Of a stretch of 64,000 bases of DNA, positions 23,212 through 34,153 are shown in pieces. Position 1 is the first letter of the stretch. Every line of letters begins with the position of its first letter. The notes under the pieces were generated by a model. It searched no databases and was not told where the DNA came from. It saw nothing but the letters and a program-made list of their open reading frames with translations. The stretch spans positions 53,651,048 through 53,715,047 of the forward strand of contig CM055311.2 of the NCBI GenBank assembly GCA_029255685.2, in the 5' to 3' direction. Source of the DNA: Silene conica (lineage: Eukaryota; Streptophyta; Magnoliopsida; Caryophyllales; Caryophyllaceae). The position numbers and the translations under genes were made by a program.

Positions 23212-25131
23212 TCAGCCCACAGGACCAGAGGGAGCTCCTCTTGCCCATTTCCCTCCCATTTCTTGTAGTTTCTTTTTCATATTTTCAATGATGATCTTAT
23301 TACTGGACTCAGCTTGTCCGTTGGATTGGGGGTTTCTGGGGGTAGATTTCTGGAGTGATACGTTCCACCCAGCGCAGAAAGCCTCGGTTTTCTTCCCAAT
23401 GAATTTGGAACCATTGTCACATATTATCTCCGAAGGTATACCAAATCTGGTGTATATATTTCGCTTAATAAAAGAGAAAACCTGTGCTTCGGTGGTCTGG
23501 GTGAATGATTCTGCTTCGATCCATTTAGAAAAGTAGTCTGTCATGGCCAGCATGTACAACTTGTTTCCTGGTGCTCTGGGGAGGGGTCCCACAATGTCCA
23601 TCCCCCACTTCATGAAAGGCCATGGGGATATGACCGGGTGCAGGGGTTCTGCTGGTTGGTGGTTGACAGATGCGTGCCTTTGACAGGCATCACACTTTCT
23701 TGCATACTCCTTCGCATCCTTGCGCATTGTGGGCCAGAAGTACCCCATTCTGAGGGCTCTATTGGACAGGCTTCTTCCCCCTGCATGATTTCCACAGTAT
23801 CTGCTGTGGAGGTCATGCAAGACAGTATGTGCCTCGGTCTGATCCAAGCAGCGCAGATATGGTCCTGCTAAAGATTTCCGGAACAGGATGCCATCAATTA
23901 GCAGGAACCTGGAAGCCTTCATCCTGAAACTGCGTGCCTCTTTTTTAATGTTGGGCTGGATATCATGCCGCAACCAGTCCAGGTACGGCTTTCGCCAATC
24001 CTGCTCTGACCCCTGGTCTTGGTTGCTGCTGCAGATAGGTAGTTCCTCCTGGTTCGAATCTGGTCCAGGAATGGCTAGTCTGAGAACATGGGTGATTGGA
24101 ATACTGGCTACGTTGGCTGGTTTGAAGGTTGATCCCAGGGTTTCTAGTGCATCTGCTTCTGCATTCTGCTCTATGGGTACCTGCTGGATGCAGAATTCTG
24201 CGAATCTGCCGATTAATTCCTTTGCTACACACAAGTAGGCCGCCATTGTGGGGTCCCTTGCCTCGTATGCTCCATTGACGTGATTCACAATTAATTGCGA
24301 ATCACTGTACACACTAATGCAGCTGACCGCTATGTCCAGGACCAATTGCAGCCCTAGGACAAGGGCTTCATACTCAGCTACGTTGTTTGTGGTCTTGAAC
24401 TCACATCGAATTGCTTGGGTGATCAAGTCACCCTCTGGTGATCTAAGGATCAACCCAACTCCTGACCCTCTGGCGTTTGATGCCCCATCTACTCGTAACT
24501 CCCAGGTGCCTAGTTTGGCACCTTGGTGTAGGTGCAGGATTTCCTGCTCTGCTTGGGTCTGGAGTGTTGGGCTGAAGTCGGAGACGAAGTCTGCGAGGGC
24601 TTGTGACTTTATGGTTGTGCGTGGTTCAAACTGGAGATCATATCCACTGAGGTGCACAGACCACTTAGCCATTCGTCCTGAGAGCTCTGGCTTTCTCATG
24701 ACCGTCTTGAGGGGGTGATTAGTAACCACCGAGATGGTATGAGACTCAAAGTACGGGCGCATCTTATAGGATGTCGTGACCAATGCCAATACTAGTTTCT
24801 CAAGTGAGGTATACCTTGTTTCTACTGGTAGCAGTGACTTGCTGACGTAATACACCGGATGCTGAGCTCCCTCGTGCTGCCGGACCAGAACTGCGCTTAC
24901 TGCTGCTTCGGTTACGGAGAGGTACATGAGCAGCACTTCCCCCTGCTCTGGCTTGGATAGCAGGAGTGGGCTGCTCAGGTACTGCTTTAGTTCCTGGAAT
25001 GCCTTCTCGTGCTCTGGTGTCCAATCAAACTTCTGGCTTTTCCTTATAACATCATAGAATAGTCTGCACCGGTCTGAGGACCTGGAAATAAACCTACTCA
25101 GGGCTGCTACTCTTCCTGTCAGACGCTGCAC
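23212..25131 (-). pseudogene. Element B RNase H, archaeal-type RNase H and integrase
   Basis: This is a 639-codon uninterrupted stretch. In order it has the RT thumb/connection (RLTGRVAALSRFISRSSDRC), a first RNase H (MYLSVTEAAVSAVLVRQHEG), and a second, archaeal-type RNase H (ELRVDGASNARGSGVGLIL, TTNNVAEYEALVLGLQL, SVYSDSQLIV). The integrase follows, with its HHCC zinc region (HDLHSRYCGNHAGG … CDACQ), WGMDIVGPLP, CDNGSKF and the Glu of QAESSNKIIIE. The dual RNase H places it in the Tat lineage. It is the best preserved pol segment in the window, but it is separated from RT by a stop near 25140 and from its end by a frameshift near 23215. Confidence 0.85.
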
Positions 25132-25143
25132 ATCTTTGGGCTT

Positions 25144-25935
25144 CTAGGGTGATTCCAGCTGCAGAACTGCTTTGATCTGTTCTATGCTGGCTTCTATCCC
25201 CCTATGTGTTACCATATACCCCAGGAATTTCCCACCGGAAACTACAAAGGTACACTTAGCTGGATTCAGCTTCATTTTGTACTTCCGGAGGGTGTTGAAT
25301 GTTTCCTCCAGGTGCTGGGTGTGGTCCGCCGATTGCTTGGATTTGACCACCATATCGTCTATGTATACTTCCATGTTTCGCCCTATCTGGTCTTTGAACA
25401 TCATGTTTACGAGCCGCTGATATGTAGAGCCAACATTCTTGAGGCCGAAGGGCATTACGTTGTAGCAGTAAATGCCTCTTTCGAACCTGAATGTTGTCTT
25501 CTCCTGGTCTGCTGGGTCCATCTTGATCTGGTTGTACCCGCTCCAGGCATCTAGGAAAGTCAACATTTCATGGCCTGCAGTGGCGTCCACCATAGCATCT
25601 ATATGTGGCAAGGGAAATGGGTCTTTGGGACAGGCCTTATTTAGGTCTGTGAAATCCACGCAGACCCTCCACTTGTCATTCTTTTTTGGTACCACCACTC
25701 ATTGGATAGCCACTCCGGGTACTTGACCTCCCTAATCTTTCCTCCTTCCCGAAGGTTATCCACCTCCTGGTTTATGACCTAGTTTCTTTCTGCTGCGAAT
25801 TTCCCGCGTCTCTGCTGCACTGGTCTGAATCCTGGATCTATGCTGAGCTTGTGTGTTATGATCTCTGGGTCTATGCCAATCATGTCTTTATGGGACCAGG
25901 CAAAGCAGTCCACGTTCTTTCTGAGCAGCTAGAGG
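25144..25935 (-). pseudogene. Element B reverse transcriptase
   Basis: The open part 25144-25698 carries WRVCVDFTDLNKACPKDPFP, TFLDAWSGYNQIKMD, MPFGLKNVGSTYQRLVN and the catalytic YIDDM. The upstream 230 bp (DCFAWSHKDMIGIDPEIITHKL…) continue the domain but contain a stop and a frame change near 25690-25780. Confidence 0.85.
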
Positions 25936-26199
25936 AGCTGCTGGCGCAGATCTCTAAAGCCCTCTGAGCCTACGAACACGGTCCTCTCTAGGTACTGCTC
26001 ATCCAGGCGGACCTCATCGATTTCTGCGTGCTGGGGTCGATGTATTCCTCCTGGATGTGCAGTTGTTGTAGTTGCTATGCTCTGGCGGTTGGTGGCCTGG
26101 TGGTCCTTTTGAGAGCTACTTTGTAGCAATCCTTGGCCTCCTCCTAGTCTCCACGTATCTCCTGGACTCCCCACGGTGTAGGGAATTTCAGGCACTGGT

Positions 26200-26580
26200 G
26201 ATACGTTGACGGGATTGCTCGCATTTCGTGGATCCAGGGCCTGCCAAGAATAACATTGTAAGTAGATGGACCATCAATAACTAAGTACCTTACCTTTTTG
26301 TTCAGCCCTCCGACGTAGGTGGGGATGGTGATTTACCCCAGGGTATGCGCTGTTTCTCCGCTGAATCCGACTAGGGGAATAGCTTCTTTGTCAGGTCTTT
26401 CTCGTCAAATCCCATGCTCTTTAGTGCATCCCGCATTAGCAGTTTGACGGAGCTTCCTGTATCTACCATGACTTTCCTAACCTCACAATTGCCAATGTTC
26501 AATGTGATGACCAGGGCATCATGGTGCTGCTCTGGTACCACTTGTGCATCTGTTTCGTCAAAGGTTACTGCTGGGAGGTC
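26200..26580 (-). pseudogene. Element B protease
   Basis: The minus strand reads VITLNIGNCEVRKVMVDTGSSVKLL, with an intact Asp-Thr-Gly catalytic triplet. A frameshift near 26372 separates this from the flap-side part SGETAHTLG… STYNVILGRPWIHEM, so the domain is split over two frames. Confidence 0.75.
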
Positions 26581-28746
26581 CTGTCGTGCTATTCTGCATG
26601 ATGATTCTGGCTTGTCTCCCTTAGCTGATGTCACGCGTCTTTTGGCTGCAGAATAGGTGAGCCCACACAGCTCTGATCCTCTGGTGATGACATTGACAAT
26701 TCTGTTGCAGGGAGGAACTGGTGAGGGCTGCGCTTGGCTGGCTGCATTGACTCTGGTGGACTTCTCTGGGAGCAGATGGTCCAAGTTGCCTCGGTCATAC
26801 TGGTATCTGACCTCCTTCCTGAGGGTATAACATTCGTCCGTGGCATGATCTATGTCATCATGAAATTCACATCTTTTGCTGGCATCACGGCGGTCATTGG
26901 GTCGCTCCTCTTTCTTCTTTGGCCATCTGACTCCCTTGAGCTCTTTCAGGGCCTTCAGCAGGCCAGCCATCCCGGTGGTAAAGCCATATTCGCTGACCTT
27001 TGGAGGTGGGTCTGTATCGCTTTTGCCACCGGTGCTCTCGGATACTTTGCTCACTGGATTGCTATAGGGCTTTGATCTTTCACCCTTATTTTCTACTAGT
27101 GCTTTCCTAGACACAGGCTCTGTGTCGTAGGTACTTCTTCTGGAGACAGCGTCCTCTTCCAGCCTTATGGCTGCAACTGCCTGGGCTTGTACATCAGCAA
27201 AGGCAGTGCACGGATGCATTGTCAATTGCTTGTACAGGTCTGAATCGTGATTTAACCCCCTGCGGAAGGCTTCGATGGCAGTGGGTACATCACAATGTGG
27301 AATGGCAACCTTCTATTTGTTGAATCTGGTGAGGTAATCTCGAGTTGTCTCCTCGAATCCTTGAACAATTCTGTAAAGATCACTGGTCTGCTTTTCTGGT
27401 TTATTTCATGCTGCTAGCAAACTGCTGATTAAAGGCATTAACCAGGTCTGCAAAGGAGGATATGCTGCGATTGGGCAACCCTACGAGCTAGTGCAGGGCT
27501 GCTCCGGACAAGGTTGATCTGAATCCCTTGCACATACATGCCTCCTTGAGTGCTCCGGTCGTGGTCACCACCATCATTTTCTGCTTATACTGATTGATGT
27601 GGTCCAGGGGGTCGGCCGTACCATCGTATAGTGTCATGGTTGGTGGCACAAACCCCTTGGGCACATTTATCAGGGGAATATTGTCAATGAAGGGTGAATC
27701 TGCATAGCTGTCTTGGGAAGCTTTCTCCATGGGCCTTGGCATGCCGAGTATTTTGGTGATCATGTCCTTCAGCTCCTGGTAGCACTGGTCTGATAGACTA
27801 CCTACTCCTGAGAACGGACTGGCTGGCGGAGGGAGGAAGCCAGGAGGGGCTCATCCCCAAGGGCCTGAGGACGGGTTGACAGGCGGAGGGAAGAAGCCAG
27901 GAGGGGCTCTTCCCCAAGGGCCTGACGTCGGTTGGCTGGCAGGCGGGTTGGTTACTACGGATAGGTTGAAACCTGGCCCTGGGTGCCAACCAACTGCTGA
28001 CTGCGCTGGGGCTCCTCCCGTCCATCCTCCGAGGCTGAACTAGTTCACGGGTGCTGATTTTACTGGGGTCTCTAGCGTCCATCCAACTGAGGGTTGGGGA
28101 GGTGTACCTGAAAAAGTCAAAGGATCAGTCCCAGGGGGAAAGCAAGGTGTAAGATTACCTGCAGGTTGTACTGGACTGGGTTGCAGTGCTCTGAACACTG
28201 ATGAATCCAGATCTAGTATCTCTGGGCCACTGCCTGGGTGGTGACACCTAGATCCAGCCTGGTGACGATCTCCTGGGGAATTGACCGGTTCAACCCTCCT
28301 CTCCCGAAGGGATTGAAGGTCTGTCCGGGCCCTGGCTGTAGCATTCTGAGCGGCTGTTCTGGGCGGGCGACAATAGCGATCTGCTCTCTCGGGTTCAGAT
28401 TGTCCTTCTTCAGGCCCTCTATGGCTTTCTACAGAGCACTCATTCCCTGGACCACCATCTGCATCGGATCTGGGCTGGGGATTCGCGGCTGCAGGCTTAC
28501 TCCAGGTATCTGGGCTTCTCCACTTCTGCTGGGGCTGCTTTCTCTGCTCTGCCTTGGGGAAGCAGACACAGGGGGTGATCTGGGAACCTGAGGAGGTTTT
28601 CTGGATGGAGCCACAACCCTTGGGGCTGTGGTCTGACTCACGATGGGGGGTGATCCTGCGAGACCGATGGACACAGTGGGGTGGGTCCCACTGGACTGAG
28701 CTGGCATGATCTGGGCACTGAAAGGGTTAGCTTTGGTTCCAGACAT
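26581..28746 (-). pseudogene. Element B gag
   Basis: It begins with ATG at 28746 (MSGTKANPFSAQ…), about 100 bp after the 5' LTR. The N-terminal third is Pro/Ser-rich and has several stops. The capsid region is visible at 27763-27488 (PPTMTLYDGTADPLDHINQYKQ) and continues in another frame. The Tat-specific zinc finger CEFHDDIDHATDECYTLRKEV-like motif lies near 26820-26880. At 27820-27900 a stretch of about 60 bp is duplicated in tandem (GAAGCCAGGAGGGGCT… twice). Confidence 0.75.
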
Positions 28747-28845
28747 GTTTTTGTGACGAGATGACGGTTTCAGATATTGGAATGCGCACTATGCACATGA
28801 TATTGGACTGAGCTGGCATGCTCTGGGCACTGGTGGGCGCCAAAT

Positions 28846-29368
28846 TGTTTTTTATAAAATTTCTATCGGGTCAAGTTACTGTGATATGGGTCAAAGTACC
28901 AACCAATAAATGAATATGCGCAAAAACGAATGTAAAGAACGAAAGAACAAAAGAATGACACGTAAGGTTTTTGGTGACGGGGAAAAGCCCAATGAGGGAA
29001 ACAACCGCGGGGGTAACGGAATCCCACCAAGTTTTCACTATTTTGAGGATGATCGCTATTTTGAGCTAAGTACAAGTGCGGGCGTGCGTAAGTAAAAATT
29101 ACAACGTAGGAAGTGAGTCCATAATGGATGCCCTAATTTCTCTTTATATAGCCTTGGACTCCTGGTCAGCTGGTCCTGGCTCTGGTCCTGGCAGCTCCAG
29201 GAATATAGGAGAGAGTCTAGGGGAATATTCCTCTAGGGTTTTGACCTCTTCCTCTCCTTCTAACGTCTATTTTCTTTTCTTTTTATATGTGATGTCTCCT
29301 TGATGGGCTGCTGCTTCTAGGCGTGCTTCTGGGCCCAATTATGTGAGGGCGGATTTTTGGGCTAAACA
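28846..29368 (-). repeat. Element B 5' LTR
   Basis: It pairs with 19375-19896. On the minus strand it is followed at once by the primer-binding region ATTTGGCGCCC (28835-28845). The target duplication CGGAT lies at 29369-29373. Confidence 0.92.
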
Positions 29369-29373
29369 CGGAT

Positions 29374-30402
29374 CTGGAGTTGTTTCCTTTGGGATTAAAG
29401 CTTTTTCTGCTAGTCTGGTTGTAGTTCTGCTTTTCTGCGGATGAGGATGTCCTAAAGTTGAGGTCTTTTTCTAGCCTAGCATGCTCCAACGCAATTGATT
29501 GGACAGTAGCGAAGATTAGGCAGGCCTTCTTGGTGAGATCTGCATAGATATCACTATCGGGCTGGACACCTTGCCTGAATGCCTCGACAGCAGTTTCCTC
29601 ATCACATCTGGGGATAAACACCATTTCCTTGACGAATCTGCCTAGGTATTCCTTGACAGTCTCGCCAGAGGACTAAGCTTACTTGGTCTTTTGGTCATAT
29701 CCCTGCTGCTAGCAAACTGCTGGTTGAAAGCATTGACCAAATCTGCAAAACTTTTGATGCTTCCAAGGGGTAGGTTGATGAACCACTGCATTGTTGCTCC
29801 GGTTAGTGTGGTGCCAAAGCCTTTGTACATACACACCTGCCTGAGCTCGCTGGGTATTGATGTTGCCAACATCTTTTGCTTGAATACGGCAATGTGGTTT
29901 TGAGGATTTGTAGTCCAATCATAGGATGCCATTGATGGAACGAAGAATTTATTCGGGAGATCTACCTTGGCTATCTCCTCAGCAAGGGGTGAGTCGGCAT
30001 AGTTATCAATCTCTACTTGCTGGACAGGATCAGGCACCCCAGGAATGTTCTCAATTTTATTGTGGAGTTTCTGAATTTCCTGGAGCATAGCCATCATTAT
30101 GGTTGCGTCGGTCTAATCTGTTACATGAGCTTCACCCTCCTGACCAGTGGTAGGAGTCTTCTACCGGGTTGTATAGCAGTAAAAGTCGATGTTCTTGATG
30201 ATAGAGGAGAAGAGAGTTCCAGGCTCGAATCTGGTTTGGAGCCTGATGCTTTCTCCTCTAATCTTTTCTTTAGACTTGATTCAGATTCCTTGACTTTGTC
30301 AGGTTCAGCTTGTGTCTGTGCCGCCCTTTCTCTGATCTCTTCTAACTCTTTGATTTGAGCCAGGGCATCAGCTAGTTGCTCTTCTGTGGTAGGAGTTAAC
30401 AT
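29374..30402 (-). pseudogene. Element C gag, N-terminal and capsid part
   Basis: It starts at the ATG at 30402 (MLTPTTEEQLADALAQIKEL), a coiled-coil N-terminus nearly identical in design to the element F start. The capsid part at 30097-29642 contains YADSPLAEEIAKVDLPNKF, MYKGFGTTLTGATMQWF and NLPLGSIKSFADLVNAFNQQF. There is a stop near 30115 and frame changes near 29640. The end is cut by element B at 29373/19374. Confidence 0.8.
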
Positions 30403-30480
30403 TTTTCAATGGGAATATTGACAGAAAGATGGGAAGATTTTTGGGATTAATGAACTAGAAGCCTCACGGTGGGCGCCAAT

Positions 30481-31135
30481 TGTTTTAGCAAGGTTTTTCC
30501 TGGAAGGATTAAGCTAAATAGTGTATGAAGTGTAGGGTATCTAGCTCTAATACAATTGGTAACAATAATAAGGACGAAGAATATTTGATAGAAGTTTGTA
30601 GGGGTATTATTTCTGTACAGAATGCTATATAATGATTACAATTGCTTGAATGGACTTAAAATAGTAAGGAGTACAAGAATGATTACACATATTGTTCTAT
30701 ACTACTCATTATCAGAACGTTGGATGCTCCAACGTTCTCATTTTCATGCAAAATGTGGTTCCAGATTAATAGGGTACACCTCCTATTAATCCAGGCTGAC
30801 TCTATTAGCCTTAACGGCTATACTCTTGCTCCATGATCACACGTTTCTTCAACATTTGCTTAGGGTTTTTAACTTGGTCTTTCTCAAAAGTAAGGGCTAA
30901 GATCTTTTCTTTTATCGTTTCCTGGCTTGTTGTTCACAATAGATGGGTCAGGCTTGGTTCCTTTTTATTCTGCTTAGCTTCTACTTGCCCGGCTGGACAG
31001 GAGTGTGACATGTTCAGGGTAGGATGTGGCTCGGTCCTTCTTGAATTCCTGGGATTGTTTGGGTCATCCCTAACTGAACTTGTCTTGCCTATCTGGACTA
31101 CATGAATACCTTATCACTCTAATTATGGCTCAACA
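30481..31135 (-). repeat. Element C 5' LTR (655 bp)
   Basis: On the minus strand it starts TGTTGAGCCATAATTAGAG and ends GCTAAAACA, followed by ATTGGCGCCCACCGTG, the primer-binding site. It is related along its length to the LTR of element F (33419-34077), including the paired words CTATTAATCC and AACGTTGGA. A TATATAA-type box lies near 30627-30634. The bases right of it (AATAA) would be the target duplication; its partner is outside the window. Confidence 0.85.
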
Positions 31136-31725
31136 AATAATAATTCCTTTTTCTATATATAAATATAGTATGTTCATTATCTACCTCAATACATAATTAA
31201 AAAGTAAGTCACATATCACAATTTTTTTTAATAATTTATTTCTATATTATCAGCATCATCTTCACTTCCCTCCTCTTCACTTCCCTCGTCTTCATTTGCG
31301 TTTACACTGTCAATTTCATTGTCTCGCCAAATGTCTTTAATTATATTTAGCTTAAATAATGTCTTATTTTTGGCTTTGGTTTTAATAAAAGTCGTACGAG
31401 AATTATTGTGTAATTGTTAACCTGTGTATTTTTTTTGCAAAATCCGACTATTCTTTTGTTAATAGTGACACTTTTGGGTAATTAATAAAAATGGTCGCAC
31501 ATGAAACGTTTGTACTAGAGAATTGTGAAAATCTTAAATTTTTCAAAACTCGTCAATACTATAAACAGGTATGAGTATTTGCTTAACTTTCCTGAACTTA
31601 TTTTTGCTTAACTTTCTTAACTTATTTTTTCATCTTTCCCAAATACCCAAAACCCAACCCACATTTTCCTCAAACCAGGTACCATGACCATGAAACCCAA
31701 CCAAATTATCCCATAAACCCTACCA
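31136..31725. other. Intergenic sequence, AT-rich, no gene seen
   Basis: It is unique-looking DNA between the two facing Tat 5' LTRs. It contains a short duplicated TCTTCACTTCCCTC at 31259-31290, and I see no ORF with support. Confidence 0.5.
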
Positions 31726-31732
31726 TATAAAT
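31726..31732 (+). promoter_or_regulatory. TATA box before the small gene at 31966
   Basis: TATAAAT is followed by a strongly C/T-rich leader (CTCTATCTCTCTTCCTCC and similar) of about 230 bp up to the ATG, the usual look of a plant 5' UTR. Confidence 0.5.
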
Positions 31733-31965
31733 CTGTAAAACCGTAAATTCCTCTCATTTCCTCACTTTCACTCTATCTCTCTTCCTCCGCCTCTTTATCT
31801 CTAACATTAAAATTCTCGGAAACATCAAAGCTACACCCTCAGAAACCCTAGATCTCCCGCCCTCTCAACCATTCATCTCCCTAATTCTTCCATCAACCTT
31901 TCAGTTTTTTCTCCAACCTCGTTCCCCTTTTCCATCGTGTTCACATATAAACCCTAATTTATCTA

Positions 31966-32347
31966 ATGGCTGGTGTTTCTTTTTTGCCCAGATTCACCTC
32001 CTCCATGTTTTTGTGTTCCTGATAGCTTAGATCCGACTGATTTAGGAACTCATGTTCTTGAAACGCAGGTCGATGATGGTTATGTCTCCGGCAAAGAGCT
32101 CCCTGAGAACGACGGTAAACCTGCAAGTCAGGTTCCTGAGAATGACAGTAAGCCTGAAATACATTATACAAAATATACGGACGGTTACTTGAAAATGATG
32201 GCTGAGAAACGAGCTACATTGGATGAAAAAAGGGTAAAACAAGAAGTAAAGGTTTGGGGTCCTAATGAGTCTTCATCACCAAGTACGAAGAGATTACTTG
32301 CGTACATGAACAAATTTGCAGCAAGGAATCTGGTATTTAAAGATTAA
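31966..32347 (+). CDS. Small unknown protein gene or first exon, with a 19-nt GT...AG insert
   Basis: The ATG at 31966 has a good plant context (CTAATGGCT). Read straight through, it stops after 18 codons. The 19 bases 31973-31991 (GTGTTTCTTTTTTGCCCAG) begin with GT, are pyrimidine-rich and end with CAG. Removing them gives one frame of 120 residues starting MADSPPPCFCVPDSLDPTD. The rest is charged and Lys/Glu-rich (YLKMMAEKRATLDEKRVKQE) and ends …KRLLAYMNKFAARNLVFKD. I do not recognise it. It may be a short conserved plant protein, or a gene whose rest was lost when repeats expanded behind it. The last 17 bases, including the stop, lie in the first copy of the downstream repeat. Confidence 0.45.
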
Positions 32348-32672
32348 TCGGTAATTTTCTGTATTTTTTATTGCTTTTGAAAATAATTAGCAGTCAGATC
32401 TAATTATTTCTATACTATAAACTGCTGGGAAATTGTATGATGTTAGGTTAGATTATTGTGTGTTCTCTTTGTTGAAATTTGTCTGCATGCATGCTCTTCA
32501 ATCGAGGTATTTAAAGATTAATCGGTAATTTTCGTATTTTTTATTGTTTTTTTTAAATAATTAGCAGTCAAATCTAATTATTTATATACTATAAACTGTT
32601 GGGAAGTTGTATGCTATTAGGTTAGATGATTGTGTGTTCTCTTTGTTGAAATTTGTCTGCATGCATGTTCTT
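32331..32672 (+). repeat. Tandem duplication, two copies of about 175 bp
   Basis: Copy 1 starts GGTATTTAAAGATTAATCGG at 32331 and copy 2 at 32506. They share most of their length, ending in GTCTGCATGCATG. The first copy includes the end of the small ORF. Confidence 0.9.
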
Positions 32673-32684
32673 AGATTATTGAGT

Positions 32685-33350
32685 GTCTCCATTGTTTGTA
32701 TTCACATGAACATGAATGCTTTCAATGCTTGTATTCACATGAACATTAATAATAATCAATGAGAAAATGAACAATGAGTATGAAATTGAGTATTGAATGT
32801 TAATAATCAATGAGAAAATGAAAAATGAGTATGAACAATGAGTATGACGAACGGTCTGACCATCACTTTCTTTTTATTAGTCCTGACCATCAGCTGTTAT
32901 TTTTATTGTTTTTAACCCACTGCTTGTATTCACATGAACTTCAATTGCCTTGATTGTTTGTATTCACATGAACATAAATGCTTTCCATGCTTGTATTCAC
33001 ATGAATATTGTTAATAATCAATGAGAAAATGAACAATGAGTATGAAATTGAATATTGAATGTTAATAATCAATGAGAAAATGAACAATGAGTATGACGAA
33101 CGGTCTGACCATCGATTGCTTTTTATTAGTCCTGACCATCAGTTGTTATTTTTATTGTTCTTAGCCCACTGCTTGCATTCACATGAACTTCAAGTGCCTC
33201 GATTGTTTGTATTCACATGAACATGAATGCTTTTAATGCTTGTATTCACATGAACATTGTTAATAATCAATGAGAAAATGAACAATGAACATTGTCTGAC
33301 CATCATTTTTATTGTTTTTAACCCACTGTTAGTATTCAATTGAACATTGT
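32685..33350 (+). repeat. Tandem array of about 230-250 bp units, roughly three copies
   Basis: The units contain TTGTATTCACATGAAC, then AATAATCAATGAGAAAATGA, then GACGAACGGTCTGACCATC and CCTGACCATCAG, and then begin again. Copies start near 32690, 32925 and 33170, and the last is shortened. Within units AATAATCAATGAGAAAATGA is itself repeated. Confidence 0.85.
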
Positions 33351-33418
33351 GAAGGACCTAATCTGAATTGTGCTCAATGATGAAAGACCTTAATGGTTTG
33401 AGAGCAATATGTGTCATG

Positions 33419-34077
33419 TGTTGAGCCTAAAATTAGCTTGGTCAGAACTCCTCCCAGTCCGACCAGTCAATACAAACCAAGCAAGGAGCATTCCGGACAA
33501 ACCCATATATTCAAGACAGATCAAGGCGTAATCTACCCTGAACAGAGCACACGTATGTCCAAATAAGAGCTGAGTAGAATGAAGCGGGGTTGTGCCTGAT
33601 TCGCCTGCCCTAATCAGCAAAGCAGCGATTGAATAAAGGGAAGATCTTAGCTCCTACTTTTGAGGAAGACTAAGTCATAAACCCTAAGGCATTAAAGAAA
33701 CGTGTGATTATTGCATAGAAGATAGACGTTGAGGTTGAAATAGCCAGCCCGGATTAATAGGGAAGAAGTCCTATTAATCCGGGGCAGTTATTTGCATAGG
33801 TAGCAGAACGTTGGAGTTCCAACGTTCGTATTGCAAACTATATTAGAGCAAATAAGATCATTTGTAAAGGGAAGTAATCAGTTTTCTCCACTTGAAAGAT
33901 TTAATATCAATTATTAGCATTTACTACGTTCTGTTCAGAAACATTTTGAGTGTTCATCCCTATTTTGTTTTCCAGTCAATCTTCATTACTTATATTTACA
34001 CCAAACATATTAGAGCTAGATACCTACATCTACATATAAATTTAGCTTGATCTATTCAGGAAAATCTTGGTAAAATA
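33419..34077 (+). repeat. Element F 5' LTR (659 bp)
   Basis: It starts TGTTGAGCCTAAAATTAGC and ends GGTAAAATA, where relative C has ...TAAAACA, so the terminal CA has mutated. It is followed by ATTGGCGCCACCGTGGGG, the primer-binding site (34078-34095). Confidence 0.85.
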
Positions 34078-34153
34078 ATTGGCGCCACCGTGGGGCATCT
34101 AGTTCATTAAAACTGAAAAAATTCCAATTCTCTATCAATACTCTCGTAGAAAA

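Larger units (their letters stand above)
19375..29368 (-). mobile_element. Element B: complete Tat-type Ty3/gypsy element with antisense gene, 9994 bp
   Basis: Two LTRs of 522 and 523 bp, in minus reading TGTTGAGCCC (3' copy) or TGTTTAGCCC (5' copy) ... AACA, enclose gag-pol on the minus strand and a spliced gene on the plus strand. The 5-bp target duplication CGGAT is exact on both sides. The LTRs differ at roughly 20 sites by eye, so the insertion is moderately old. Downstream of the 5' LTR the minus strand reads TTTGGCGCCCACC, the primer-binding region, and TTTGGGGGAAAT just before the 3' LTR is the polypurine tract. It is inserted in gag of element C. Its sequence is distinct from the C/F family. 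Confidence 0.92.
2051..31135 (-). mobile_element. Element C: Tat-type Ty3/gypsy element, host of three nested insertions
   Basis: Read on the minus strand the element runs 5' LTR (30481-31135), primer-binding site, gag (29374-30402), then after nested element B gag end, protease, RT, RNase H and integrase (19374 down to 15612), then after nested element D the integrase end (4244 to about 3800), then an antisense ORF (3057 to 2051). It is cut at 2050 by element E, so its 3' LTR is outside the window. Reading across each nested element restores homology to element F: the gag around 19374/29369 and the integrase around 4244/15607. It is the oldest element here and is broken by many stops. Confidence 0.85.
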
